The notes beneath the pieces are model-generated. The model searched no databases and was not told where the DNA came from. It saw only the letters and a program-made list of their open reading frames with translations. Positions 18,074 to 26,120 of a stretch of DNA of 64,000 nucleotides are shown in pieces. Position 1 is the first letter of the stretch, and the number at the start of each line of letters is the position of its first letter. The translations under genes and the position numbers were made by a program. Source of the DNA: Candidatus Skiveiella danica (GTDB lineage: Bacteria > Pseudomonadota > Gammaproteobacteria > Burkholderiales > Burkholderiaceae_C); contig JADKHE010000013.1 of NCBI GenBank assembly GCA_016721925.1, positions 372,001 through 436,000 of the forward strand. The letters run 5' to 3'.

Positions 18074-18772
18074 CTACCTGGCCGGCAACTGACTGGGCTG
18101 CCCTGGTCGTTGGCCGCTGCCGCCAAGTCCGGCTGGGGGCCGCTGCCAGCCTCCACCTCCGCCAGCACCCGGTGGAGGCCTTTGGCCGCCGCTGCCCCCG
18201 CCAACACCCGGAGGCGGCCTTTGACCGCCTCCGCCACCGACGACAGGCGGCGGGTGGCCTCCCGGCGGCCTGAATCCCGGTACGGGCGGGTAAGGGCCTC
18301 CTGGAGGTCGGTAGCCGGGGCGCGGCGGGTACCCCGGTCGCGGGGGGTAGCCGCCCGGGCCGTAGCCCGGCCAAGGTCGCGCAACCCAGTAGCTGCGCTG
18401 CGGATACCAGGGTCGCCCCACGTAGTGGTTATCCCAATAGTTGCCCACGAAAAAGGCAGTGACGCCAATACCGAGCAAGGCCCCGTAATTGATCAAGGGC
18501 ACGTAAGTGCCCTGGTAAGGGTAGACGATGTTGCCGGCATAGACCCATCCCCGGCTGGAGCCGACTACCACGTCGCACCAACGGTAGTCTCCCAGGCAGC
18601 CTTCCACCGACAGGGCGGCCCCTGGCCAGATCGTGGCGACCACCGGATACTCCCTGGCCGGTCCGGCCCGCAGGTTGACCTCCTTGGCGGCATAAGCCAG
18701 CACCGCGTGGGACACCACGGGCACGACAGAAAGAAGGGCCAACCCCAGTTTCGCGAAATGCATTCGTTTCAT
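18074..18772 (-). CDS. Secreted SH3-domain protein with Pro/Gly-rich repeats
   Basis: 232 residues. A signal peptide (FAKLGLALLSVVPVVSHAVL) is followed by a bacterial SH3 domain, about residues 28-90, with the typical EVNLRAGPAREYPVVATI and SSRGWVYAGNIVYPYQG. A hydrophobic segment and a Tyr/Trp-rich linker follow. The C-terminal 110 residues consist of Pro/Gly/Arg tandem units such as PPRPGYPPRPGY and GGGGGQRPPPG, visible as DNA repeats near 18150-18330. Bacterial SH3 domains often bind peptidoglycan or envelope partners. It lies 85 bp upstream of the large Pro/Gln-rich gene on the same strand. Function unknown. Confidence 0.75.
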   Translation of the reverse strand: MKRMHFAKLGLALLSVVPVVSHAVLAYAAKEVNLRAGPAREYPVVATIWPGAALSVEGCLGDYRWCDVVVGSSRGWVYAGNIVYPYQGTYVPLINYGALLGIGVTAFFVGNYWDNHYVGRPWYPQRSYWVARPWPGYGPGGYPPRPGYPPRPGYRPPGGPYPPVPGFRPPGGHPPPVVGGGGGQRPPPGVGGGSGGQRPPPGAGGGGGWQRPPAGLGGSGQRPGQPSQLPAR

Positions 18773-19081
18773 GGTCTACCTTGGTGAACAAGGGCGCCCT
18801 TCTGATTGGCCGCCAGATGACTTAACGCTTCAGGTCACGCCACTGCCGACATCGCCGGTCGGCAGTGGTAAGGACTTGTATTTGACCGGGCGCAAGGAGG
18901 GTGGTTTTTTCTGCTTGCACGGAAGGACAGTGCACCATCGGTAGCTGACGTGCAGGACCATAGTCGCTACACTGCAATGGAGATCGTTGGCTTGATTGCC
19001 ATGCATCTCTGAAAACATCGCTCCACTCTCGGCGAACGTGATGAAAACGCGTCCAGACCGGATGCACAAAGGTGAACTGCA
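18773..19081. other. Divergent intergenic region with strong inverted repeats
   Basis: No gene seen. It contains a perfect 12-bp palindrome AAGGGCGCCCTT (about 18790-18801). It also contains a longer hairpin in which CCACTGCCGAC (18840-18850) pairs with GTCGGCAGTGG (18858-18868) across a 7-nt loop, with no U-run, so not a standard terminator. Promoters for the SH3 gene and the plus-strand oxidoreductase should lie here. Confidence 0.6.
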
Positions 19082-20317
19082 ATGAATTTTGTCATCATCG
19101 GTGCCGGTCCTGCCGGCGTGCGCGCGGCTGAAACCCTGCGCGAAAATGATTCTCTGGCCACTGTCACATTGGTCGGTGCGGAACCCGGGGAGCCCTATGC
19201 GCGCATGGCCATCCCGTACATCCTCAGTGGCGCCATCGACGATGGGGGTGCCCGCCAGCGCCGCTCGCTGGACCATCTGCAGGCCTTGGGCATTCGCTAC
19301 CTCCATGGCAAGGCCCTGAAGGTGCAGGCCCGTCCGAATGGTGGTCAGGTCGAACTCGCAGACGGCACACAACTCCCCTACGACCGCCTGCTGGTCGCGA
19401 CCGGTTCATCGCCTTCGCTGCCACCCATCCCCGGCACCGGCTTGCCCGGTGTGGTGACGTGTTGGACGCTGGAGGACGCACACCAGATCGCCGCCAAGCT
19501 GACCCCGGGCGCTCGCGTGGTCATGCTGGGCGCGGGTTTCGTCGCGGGCGTGTGCATGAAGTCACTGGTCAACAGCGGAGCCAAGCTGTCTGTTGTGGCA
19601 GGGCGCTCGGGCCAGATCCTGCGTTCGATGATGACCCCAGTCGGTAGTCACATGCTGCAGCGCTGGCTGGAAGGCCGCGGCGTGGAGATCATTGGAACCG
19701 GGCGCGTGCTGGGGATTGAACCGGGCCCGCGCCTGGTCATGGACAGCCGCAGCATCGACGCCGACCTGATCATCCTGGCCACCGGCGTGCATCCGAATGT
19801 GTCGTTTCTCGAAGGCACCGGCGCCGAGATCCGCAGCGGGGTCGTGATCGATGCGCACATGCGCACCACCGTGCCACACATCTACGCCGCCGGTGACGTG
19901 GCGCAAGGCCGTGACTTCTCCACCGGCGAGTGGGTGGTGCATGCATTGCAACCCACCGCGACCGAACACGGCCGGGTCGCCGCCCTGAACATGCTCGGCA
20001 AGGACGTGCCCTACCGTGGCAGCCTCAGCATGAACGTGCTGGACACGGTGGGCCTGATTTCCCACACCTTCGGTTTGTGGAATGGCATCCCCGGCGGTGA
20101 CCACACCGAAGTGGTGGACGAAGCCAACTTCATCTACACCCGCCTGTGTTTCGATGGCGACCAGTTGATCGGCGCCATCACCATCGGCCACCCGCACCAC
20201 GTCGGCGCGATCCGCGGCCTGATCCAGTCACACCGGCACCTGGGGGCCTGGAAGGACGAATTGATGAAGAACCCGCACCTGGTGATGGATGCGTTCGTCG
20301 ACCTGAACAACGGTTGA
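19082..20317 (+). CDS. NAD(P)/FAD-dependent oxidoreductase, AorC paralogue
   Basis: 411 residues. Two nucleotide-binding motifs are present: N-terminal FAD FVIIGAGPAGVRAAETL (residue 3) and central NAD(P) MLGAGFVAGVCMKSL (about 150), plus the FAD-binding IYAAGDVAQG near 270. It is a clear relative of the AorC-type subunit at 20949-22245 but longer, with a C-terminal helix region (AIRGLIQSHRHLGAWKDELM) that matches AorC's. It lies convergent with the aor operon, under its own promoter. It may be an alternative electron-accepting subunit for the aldehyde oxidoreductase or serve another partner. Intact, whereas the operon copy is frameshifted. Confidence 0.82.
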   Translation: MNFVIIGAGPAGVRAAETLRENDSLATVTLVGAEPGEPYARMAIPYILSGAIDDGGARQRRSLDHLQALGIRYLHGKALKVQARPNGGQVELADGTQLPYDRLLVATGSSPSLPPIPGTGLPGVVTCWTLEDAHQIAAKLTPGARVVMLGAGFVAGVCMKSLVNSGAKLSVVAGRSGQILRSMMTPVGSHMLQRWLEGRGVEIIGTGRVLGIEPGPRLVMDSRSIDADLIILATGVHPNVSFLEGTGAEIRSGVVIDAHMRTTVPHIYAAGDVAQGRDFSTGEWVVHALQPTATEHGRVAALNMLGKDVPYRGSLSMNVLDTVGLISHTFGLWNGIPGGDHTEVVDEANFIYTRLCFDGDQLIGAITIGHPHHVGAIRGLIQSHRHLGAWKDELMKNPHLVMDAFVDLNNG

Positions 20318-20375
20318 AGCGGGCGTCGCACCCGCTCGCATCGAGTCGGCTTGAGGGTGGTTTTGCGTCAAACCC

Positions 20376-20675
20376 TCAGCCGCCGCCGCGCTGCATGTAC
20401 AGATCAAACCGCTGCATGAAAGCGTGGCGCTGCGCTTCGTCCAGCCCGGCAAAACGAAAGTTCACCCGCAGCACCGGCATGCGCACCAGGCCGATCACGC
20501 GCGGCGCAGCGACCTGCCATTTCAGGCCCAGTGCGCCGTCGCCGATGCGCACGCCCGCGGCGCCGGACTGCAGTTTCCAATGGTGGTCGCCCATGGCCTG
20601 AGGGAGCCAGCGCAACCACTCAGTCTCGGTGCAACCCATTTCACGCTCAAAGCTTTCGGGGTAGAACGCCTGCAA
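20376..20675 (-). CDS. Small conserved-looking protein of the aor cluster, function unknown
   Basis: About 99 residues, starting at TTG 20675 (GGGGG about 8 nt upstream) only 4 bp after the MoaD-like stop. The sequence has Trp/His-rich WLRWLPQAMGDHHWKLQSG and RVIGLVRMPVLRVNFRFAGL and ends QRFDLYMQRGGG. No family was recognised. Tight spacing to the MoaD-like gene and placement as last gene of the aor operon suggest a role in cofactor assembly or enzyme maturation; this is inference. A start further upstream would overlap the MoaD-like gene. Confidence 0.6.
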   Translation of the reverse strand: MQAFYPESFEREMGCTETEWLRWLPQAMGDHHWKLQSGAAGVRIGDGALGLKWQVAAPRVIGLVRMPVLRVNFRFAGLDEAQRHAFMQRFDLYMQRGGG

Positions 20676-20679
20676 GAAT

Positions 20680-20934
20680 TCAGCCCCCGGCAATCGGCGG
20701 CCAGATGGCCAGCACGTCGCCTTCGGCCAGGGTTCTGCTGGCGCGATGCTCGGGTGCGATGTAGCTGCCGTTGACCAGCACCAGATGCACCTGCTTCTCG
20801 GGCAGGCGGTACCGTTCCACCAACTGGCCAATCGTGGTGTCGGGCGCAATGTCCAGCGTCACCTGGTTGGTGTACTTTTCCGCCGTGGGCAGGTAGTCCG
20901 TGAGCGAGGCAAACAGTTTGAAGGTGATGTTCAT
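20680..20934 (-). CDS. MoaD/ThiS-family sulfur carrier protein
   Basis: 84 residues with the ubiquitin-like beta-grasp pattern (MNITFKLFASLTDYLP at the start, NGSYIAPEHRASRTLAEGDV, then LAIWPPIAGG). The terminal Gly-Gly is the residue pair that is adenylated and thiocarboxylated in MoaD. MoaD donates sulfur to the dithiolene of molybdopterin. It lies 14 bp after the aorC-type gene, so a dedicated sulfur carrier for the pterin cofactor of the tungsten enzyme is a reasonable inference; MoaD-like proteins occur in other AOR operons. No matching MoaE gene is in this window. Confidence 0.85.
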   Translation of the reverse strand: MNITFKLFASLTDYLPTAEKYTNQVTLDIAPDTTIGQLVERYRLPEKQVHLVLVNGSYIAPEHRASRTLAEGDVLAIWPPIAGG

Positions 20935-20948
20935 GCGCGCACGATTCC

Positions 20949-22245
20949 CTAGCGCTTGCGCCCGGTCTTGCCGCCGGACCAGTCGTGCTGCCCCAGCGCC
21001 GCGGCCTGGTAGGCCTGCACCAGACGGGTCGGATCCTGCATCAGCTTGTCCTTCCACTCACCCAGCTTGATCTGGCCTTCGACCAGGCCGCGCATCACGC
21101 CGATATGCTCGGTCCAGCCCACCGCGTTGCAGCCCACCATGACGTCGTCCTGAAAACGCAAGCTCAGATGCCGCCCCGTGGCCTTGTCGGTCAGTTCCAC
21201 ATGGTCATCGCCCGGCTTGCCCTGCCAGTCGCCAAAACTGGCCGAGACCAGGCCCAGGGTGTCCAGCACGTTGATCTGCGTCACGCCGCTAAGGTCGGCC
21301 TGCGCCGGCTTGCCCCGCGCGAAGGCGACCATGTTGGTGGCCGCGATACGCGCCTGCTCGGAGGCATTGGGCTGAATCGCGCTGACGATGGTCTTGCCAC
21401 TGACCTTGTCGAAGGCTTCGGCACAGTCGCCCGCGGCGAACACACCGGGCACATTGGTTTGCAGATGCTCGTCGGTCAACACGCCCAGCAGACAGGTGAT
21501 GCCGGAGTGCTCCAGAAAACCGATGGCCGGACGCACGCCGGCCGCACTGACAACGAGATCGGCCTGCTTGGTGGTGCCGTTGGACAGTTTCACGTTCAAG
21601 GGTTCACCGGGCTCGATCGACTCGACCCGCGTCCCCGTGAAGACTTCAATCCCCTTGGCCTCGCACCAGTCGCGGATCATGCCGCCCGCCGTCGGCCCCA
21701 TCATGCGCGGCACCATGCGGTCGCCCATTTCCACCACACTCAGGTGCACGCCGCGCGCGAGCAGCGACTCCATGATGATGCAGCCGATGAAACCGGCACC
21801 CAGTTGCAGCACCCGCGCGCCGGGTTTGGCGCGCTCGGCAATGGCACGGGCATCGGCCAACGTCCAGCAGGTGTGCACGCCTTCGGACTGGATGCCAGGA
21901 ATGGGCGGACTCACCGGGTGCGAGCCGCTGGCGATCAGCAAGGTGTCGTAGACCAGCGTTTCGCCACTCGCAAACGCGATCGTTTTCGTCGCCGCTTCCA
22001 CCGACACCACCGCGGCTTGAAGCACCTTGATTCCCCAGATCTTCAAAGTGCGTCGGGCTTTTTCGCAGGTACGTGCCACGCTCATCGATATTGCCCATCA
22101 ACAGGTAGGGGATGGCCATGCGCGAGTAAGACGGCTCCGGTTCATCCCCGATGAGGGTGACGCTGTCTTGCGGTGCCAGCTTGCGAAGGGTTTCGGCGGC
22201 GATGACGCCGGCAGGGCCGGCACCGATGATGACGTGGTGGGTCAT
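20949..22245 (-). pseudogene. aorC: AorC-type FAD/NAD oxidoreductase subunit, one frameshift
   Basis: The first segment from 22245 (MTHHVIIGAGPAGVIAAETL) carries the FAD Rossmann motif and runs to LRKSPTHFEDLG. At 22033-22036 a run of four C (plus strand) puts the frame off by one. The downstream frame resumes with IKVLQAAVVS and holds the second nucleotide site LQLGAGFIGCIIMESL and the C-terminal FAD motif GVFAAGDCAEAF. Total length, about 431 residues, fits the FAD subunit of Aromatoleum/Thauera-type AOR, which passes electrons to NAD. GGAGA precedes the ATG. Both halves are well preserved, so a base-call error or very recent mutation is likely. An intrinsic terminator lies just upstream. 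Confidence 0.85.
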
Positions 22246-22256
22246 GGAGATCTCCA

Positions 22257-22285
22257 GAAAAAAAAGCGGTCATTGAAGACCGCTT
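22257..22285 (-). terminator. Intrinsic terminator/attenuator between aorB and aorC
   Basis: On the minus strand AAGCGGTC and GACCGCTT form an 8-bp stem with a 6-nt loop, followed by a run of eight to nine T. It ends 12 nt before the aorC ATG, inside the operon. It would reduce transcription of aorC and the genes after it relative to aorAB. Confidence 0.85.
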
Positions 22286-22411
22286 GCTTGTTGCGCTTTG
22301 GGCACCGCTTGGGCCAGTTGGGGTCCGGTTCCGTTGGGGTCAGCGCCCATGTTGGCTGCATGCGCAGTGATCCGGCCCCAATGAACCCTGGCCCCAAGAG
22401 CCTCTCTGCTT

Positions 22412-24265
22412 TTACAGTCCCAGGCGTTCCTTGGTCGCGGCGGTGGGACGGCCTTCGCTGTCCCAGCCGCGTGCTTCGTAGTACAGCGGCAGCATCGTGG
22501 CCAGTTCGTTGAACTTGCCTTTGGCGGGGCCGGTCTTGCAGGCACCTTCCACGCTGGTCAAGCGGGCGGGCAGGCTGTCGTCCTTGCTGGTGAAACCGGC
22601 ACGATTGTTGAACTCCCGCTCCATGTTCCAGATGCGCTCGCCGATCTTGGCCAGTTCTTCAACGGTGTACTGCTCACCGCATGCACCCTGCATCTGCGGC
22701 GACAGGTCTTGCAGACCCCAGGCAAAGGTGGTGAAGATGCACAGACCGGATGAGTCAAACGCGGCCGTCGCATCCTGGAAGGCCTTGACCAGTTCGGGCT
22801 TGCCTTGGCTTTCCAGCGGATCGGTCTTGACCGGGATGCCCAGGACTTCCGACGCGATCGTGTAGCCGCGCAGGTGGCATCCGCCGCGGTTGCTGGTGGC
22901 GTAGGCCAGGCCAATGCCCTGGATGGCGCGCCCGTCGTAGGCCGGGAACTCCTGCCCCTTCGACGACATGCTGAGTTCCGGGTGCCCGTACTTGGCGGTC
23001 AGGCGCTTGGAGCCCTGCCCGATTTCCTTGCCAAAGCCACGGCCATTGACGGTTTCTTCGGCCAGGAAAGCCAAGGCGCGGGCCGAGCCGAAGGTGGCTT
23101 CGGTACCGAGTTGCTCCTTGGTCAGGATGCCCATGGCATAGAGCTCCATCACGGCACCGATGGTGGTGCCAAATGTGATGGGGTCAATGCCTTCTTCGTT
23201 GCACAGCATGTTGACGTATTGCAGCGCTTCCAGGTCGTTGACGCCATTGGCCGCGCCCAGCGCCCAGGCGGCTTCGTATTCCAGGCCGCCGCTGGCACCC
23301 CTGTACTGCGGCTTGTTCTCGATGGTGAAGTGGTTTTCGTCCATCTTGCTGATGCGACCGCAGGCAATCGTGCAGCCGAAGCAGGCCTGGTTGGTCACCA
23401 GCTGCTTCTTGCCGTCGGTCTTGCGCGGCGTGGCCATGGCCTCGGCGCCAATGTCCTTGGCCCCTTCAAACTGGTTGTCCCGGTGGTTGCGGGTGGGCAG
23501 ACCGCCCACCTCGTTGATCACGCTCATCAGCACCTGGGTGCCCATGGCCGGCAGGCCGGTACCCGTGACGCCGTTCTCGGCCAACACCTTCTTGCCGGCT
23601 TTGACGGCCGCCATGAAGGCTTTCGGGTCGCGCAGGTTGCCCACGCCCTTGGTGCCGCGCACGGCGATCGCCTTGAGGTTCTTGCTGCCCATGACCGCGC
23701 CGACGCCGGAGCGGCCCGCCGCGCGGTGCAGGTCATTGACCACGGCGGCAAACAGCACGCCGTTTTCGCCGGCCTTGCCGATGCTGGAGACGCGGGTCAG
23801 CGGGTCCTGCAGGCCCTTCTTGATGATCTCTTCGGTTTCCCAGACGCTCTTGCCCCACAGGTGGCTGGCATCGCGCAGCTCGGCCACGTCATCGTTGACG
23901 TACAGGTAGACCGGCTTGGCCGACTTGCCTTCAAAAATGACCATGTCCCAGCCGGCCATCTTGAACTCGGCGCCCCAGTAGCCGCCCGAGTTGGAGCAGG
24001 CAATGGCACCGGTCAGCGGGCCTTTGGTGATGACGGTGTAGCGGCCACCGGTGGAGGCCATGGTGCCAGTCAGCGGACCGGTGGCCCAGATGATCTTGTT
24101 GTCGGCGGACAAGGGGTCCACCGTGGCATCCACTTCCTCGACCAGGTACTTGGTACCCAGGCCCCTGGAGCCGAGGTAGGCCTGCGCCCAGTCCATGTTG
24201 AGGGGTTCGGCCTTGACGGTGCCGGCGGTGAGGTTGACGCGGAGAATTTTTCCTGCCCAAGACAT
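22412..24265 (-). CDS. aorB: Aldehyde:ferredoxin oxidoreductase, tungsten/pterin catalytic subunit
   Basis: 617 residues, the family's standard size. The N-terminal domain (MSWAGKILRVNLTAGTVKAE, LGTKYLVEEVD) and ATGPLTGTMASTGGRYTVIT form the bis-pterin binding barrel. The [4Fe-4S] cluster ligands are in ACFGCTIACG (CxxCxxxC, about residue 295-304), with the fourth Cys in DSSGLCIFTTFAWG near 505. AOR enzymes hold tungsten on two pterins and oxidise aldehydes to acids. With an AorA ferredoxin-like and an FAD subunit in one operon, it matches the heterotrimeric NAD-reducing bacterial type of Thauera/Aromatoleum. The nearby tungstate/molybdate importers fit its metal need. Starts 12 bp after aorA. 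Confidence 0.95.
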   Translation of the reverse strand: MSWAGKILRVNLTAGTVKAEPLNMDWAQAYLGSRGLGTKYLVEEVDATVDPLSADNKIIWATGPLTGTMASTGGRYTVITKGPLTGAIACSNSGGYWGAEFKMAGWDMVIFEGKSAKPVYLYVNDDVAELRDASHLWGKSVWETEEIIKKGLQDPLTRVSSIGKAGENGVLFAAVVNDLHRAAGRSGVGAVMGSKNLKAIAVRGTKGVGNLRDPKAFMAAVKAGKKVLAENGVTGTGLPAMGTQVLMSVINEVGGLPTRNHRDNQFEGAKDIGAEAMATPRKTDGKKQLVTNQACFGCTIACGRISKMDENHFTIENKPQYRGASGGLEYEAAWALGAANGVNDLEALQYVNMLCNEEGIDPITFGTTIGAVMELYAMGILTKEQLGTEATFGSARALAFLAEETVNGRGFGKEIGQGSKRLTAKYGHPELSMSSKGQEFPAYDGRAIQGIGLAYATSNRGGCHLRGYTIASEVLGIPVKTDPLESQGKPELVKAFQDATAAFDSSGLCIFTTFAWGLQDLSPQMQGACGEQYTVEELAKIGERIWNMEREFNNRAGFTSKDDSLPARLTSVEGACKTGPAKGKFNELATMLPLYYEARGWDSEGRPTAATKERLGL

Positions 24266-24277
24266 GATGGTGGCTCC

Positions 24278-24754
24278 TTAAGCGGCGGTGGATTGGTTGC
24301 CAAGCTTGTCGGCCCACTGGGCCATCTTGCTCAAACCGGTCCAGTTGGCATCGATGAAGGTGATGGCGCCGGTCGGGCACGCCTCGGCGCAGGCCGGCTC
24401 ACCCCCGCAGAGGTCGCATTTCTGCACCTTGCCGGTATCGGCCACGTAGTTGATGGTGCCGAACGGGCAGGCGATCGTGCAGACCTTGCAGCCCACGCAG
24501 GTGGTCTCGTTGACCACCTTGGCGCCGGTGACCTTGTCCACGGTGATCGCCTCCACCGGGCAGGCGTGCAGACACCAGGCCTCGTCGCACTGCGTGCAGG
24601 TGTAGGGCACTTTCTTGCCCGTGTGGTGAAAGTCGAAGACCTTGATGCGCGACTTGGCCGTGGCGTAGGTGCCATAGTTCTCGAAGGAACAGGCCATCTC
24701 GCACTGCATGCAGCCCGTGCACTTGTCCGCGTTGATATGCAACACCTTTTGCAT
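24278..24754 (-). CDS. aorA: Polyferredoxin electron-transfer subunit of AOR
   Basis: 158 residues with 16 clustered Cys forming four [4Fe-4S] sites: CTGCMQCEMAC (residue about 12), CTQCDEAWCLHACP (about 53), CVGCKVCTIACP (about 86) and CDLCGGEPACAEACP (about 112). This is the DMSO-reductase/HycB-type iron-sulfur subunit that carries electrons between the tungsten subunit and the FAD subunit. It is the first gene of the operon; AGGAG precedes the ATG by 7 nt (minus strand). The upstream 234 bp separate it from the divergent GAF/Fis regulator and contain a ModE-like half-site. Confidence 0.93.
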   Translation of the reverse strand: MQKVLHINADKCTGCMQCEMACSFENYGTYATAKSRIKVFDFHHTGKKVPYTCTQCDEAWCLHACPVEAITVDKVTGAKVVNETTCVGCKVCTIACPFGTINYVADTGKVQKCDLCGGEPACAEACPTGAITFIDANWTGLSKMAQWADKLGNQSTAA

Positions 24755-24795
24755 GTGTCTCTCCTGTGGGTAGCGGCACCTATGAAATGCCTTGC

Positions 24796-24819
24796 CTATG
24801 AATGGGAATGCATAGCGAT
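24796..24819. promoter_or_regulatory. Candidate ModE-type site upstream of aorA
   Basis: The minus strand reads ATCGCTATG followed by an inverted CATAG after 10 nt. ATCGCTAT is identical to the repeated motif in the modE-modA intergenic region. It lies about 40-65 bp upstream of the aorA start. Regulation of AOR by ModE is inferred from motif identity only. Confidence 0.45.
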
Positions 24820-24988
24820 TGTTGGCTCACTACCCCCTCACAAACCTAGTATTTACCCTTAAATGACCACTTAGCGTCAGATATTCTCAAGATGAGACAC
24901 TCTGCGGGAAGCGAGCGGCCTGTCCCGATGGCGCCATTTCTGCTCCGCGCAAAACCGGCACAATTCCCAATCAGCCAATGCCCTGCCG

Positions 24989-26107
24989 ATGACCGCCCCC
25001 ACTGTCCCGCTGCCCACCACGCCCGACCACCGGCTGGCCCGGATCGAGGCCGCGCGCCGAGCCGTGATGAACGACGAGCCGCTGACGGCGCTTGCCATGG
25101 AGCCCTGGATCGAGCGTTCCTGGCGGCGGTGTCTGGCCAGCGGGCAGCGCCCGGAACAGCGGGTCGGGTTCGACGTGGTGTCCAGCCACGTGTTGCGGCG
25201 CACCCTGGAATCCAACCGCAATCTGATTGACGCGGCGCGGCCGGTTCTGCAGACGCTGGGGCGCGCGATCGCCAACACCCGCTATTTCGCCATCCTGACC
25301 AATGCCAGTGGCGTCGTCGTTGATGTGAACGGTCCGATCGACCGGTCCGACCGCCGCGCGAACATGATCACCCGGGTCGGCGTGGATCTTTCGGAGGCGT
25401 CCGTCGGAACCACAGCCATCGGCGCTGCGCTGGTGGAGCTGCAGCCGGTGTGGCTGCACCGTGGGGAGCACTTCTTCGCCGACACGTCCGTCTACAGCTG
25501 CGCGGGCGCACCGCTGTTCGGGCCGGATGGCCTGTGCGTGGGCATGCTCGACCTGACCGGCATCGAGGCCGTCGAACGCCCGGAGCTGCGCCATATGGTG
25601 GTGCAGTCGGCGCGCAGCATCGAGAACGCGCTCACCCTGCGCCAGCCGCATAGCCTGCTGGTGAGGCTGAACTGGCCCGGGGGCGCGATGGGCGAGGACT
25701 CAGACGGCATGATCTGCCTGGATGGCGACGGCTGGGTGACCGGCGCGAACCCGACCGCGCGCCAGATGGTTTCACAGCTCGGTGTGTCGGGACGGGAACG
25801 GGTGCATGCCAGCGAACTGTTTGCCCTGCCGTTTGAGATGCTGTTTGATGCCAGCGATCAGGCGAACAACGCCATGGAACTGCCCCTGTGGTCGGGCCTT
25901 CGCCTTCAGGCACGCGCGCAACGCCCTGGCCATCAGATCGCCGGCGCACCCGCCCAGGATCGCATCCCGTTGAAAGAAGTCGAAATCGCACTGATCCACA
26001 AAGCCGTGGCCGATGCGAAGGGCAACGTGCAACAGGCCGCCCGGGCGCTGGGCATCAGCCGCGCCACCGTGTACCGAAAACTGGGCACAGGACGCACCGC
26101 GCGGTGA
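24989..26107 (+). CDS. GAF/PAS-Fis regulator divergent from the aor operon (AcoR-like, no AAA+)
   Basis: 372 residues. The N-terminal part begins like AcoR-type activators (RIEAARRAVMNDEPLTALAM, IERSWRRCLASGQRPEQRVG). A GAF domain follows (about 70-210, with FAILTNASGVVVDVNGPID). A PAS-like segment (GMICLDGDGWVTGANPTARQ) comes next, and then a C-terminal Fis-type HTH (AARALGISRATVYRKLG). The sigma-54 AAA+ domain, with its Walker A and GAFTGA motifs, that AcoR carries between these is absent. So it is not a sigma-54 activator by itself. Its position divergent from aorA suggests that it senses a substrate of the enzyme and controls the operon. Convergent with modE, 13 bp apart. Confidence 0.85.
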   Translation: MTAPTVPLPTTPDHRLARIEAARRAVMNDEPLTALAMEPWIERSWRRCLASGQRPEQRVGFDVVSSHVLRRTLESNRNLIDAARPVLQTLGRAIANTRYFAILTNASGVVVDVNGPIDRSDRRANMITRVGVDLSEASVGTTAIGAALVELQPVWLHRGEHFFADTSVYSCAGAPLFGPDGLCVGMLDLTGIEAVERPELRHMVVQSARSIENALTLRQPHSLLVRLNWPGGAMGEDSDGMICLDGDGWVTGANPTARQMVSQLGVSGRERVHASELFALPFEMLFDASDQANNAMELPLWSGLRLQARAQRPGHQIAGAPAQDRIPLKEVEIALIHKAVADAKGNVQQAARALGISRATVYRKLGTGRTAR

Positions 26108-26120
26108 ATCTCGCCACCCG

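Noticed and set aside
16255..18273. 672-codon plus-strand frame over the secreted-protein genes
   Set aside because: Low-complexity Arg-rich translation with no start signal; the minus strand carries two genes with signal peptides.
18130..18340. CRISPR-like tandem repeats
   Set aside because: The repeats are in frame and encode Pro/Gly-rich units in a secreted protein; no regular spacers.
22033..22036. Two separate genes instead of a frameshifted aorC
   Set aside because: The two frames together rebuild one FAD/NAD oxidoreductase with no gap or overlap of motifs.
22805..24862. 685-codon plus-strand frame over aorB and aorA
   Set aside because: Antisense shadow of well-supported aor genes in high-GC DNA.
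24755..24988. A sigma-54 promoter before aorA
   Set aside because: No convincing GG-N10-GC box was found, and the divergent regulator has no AAA+ domain.
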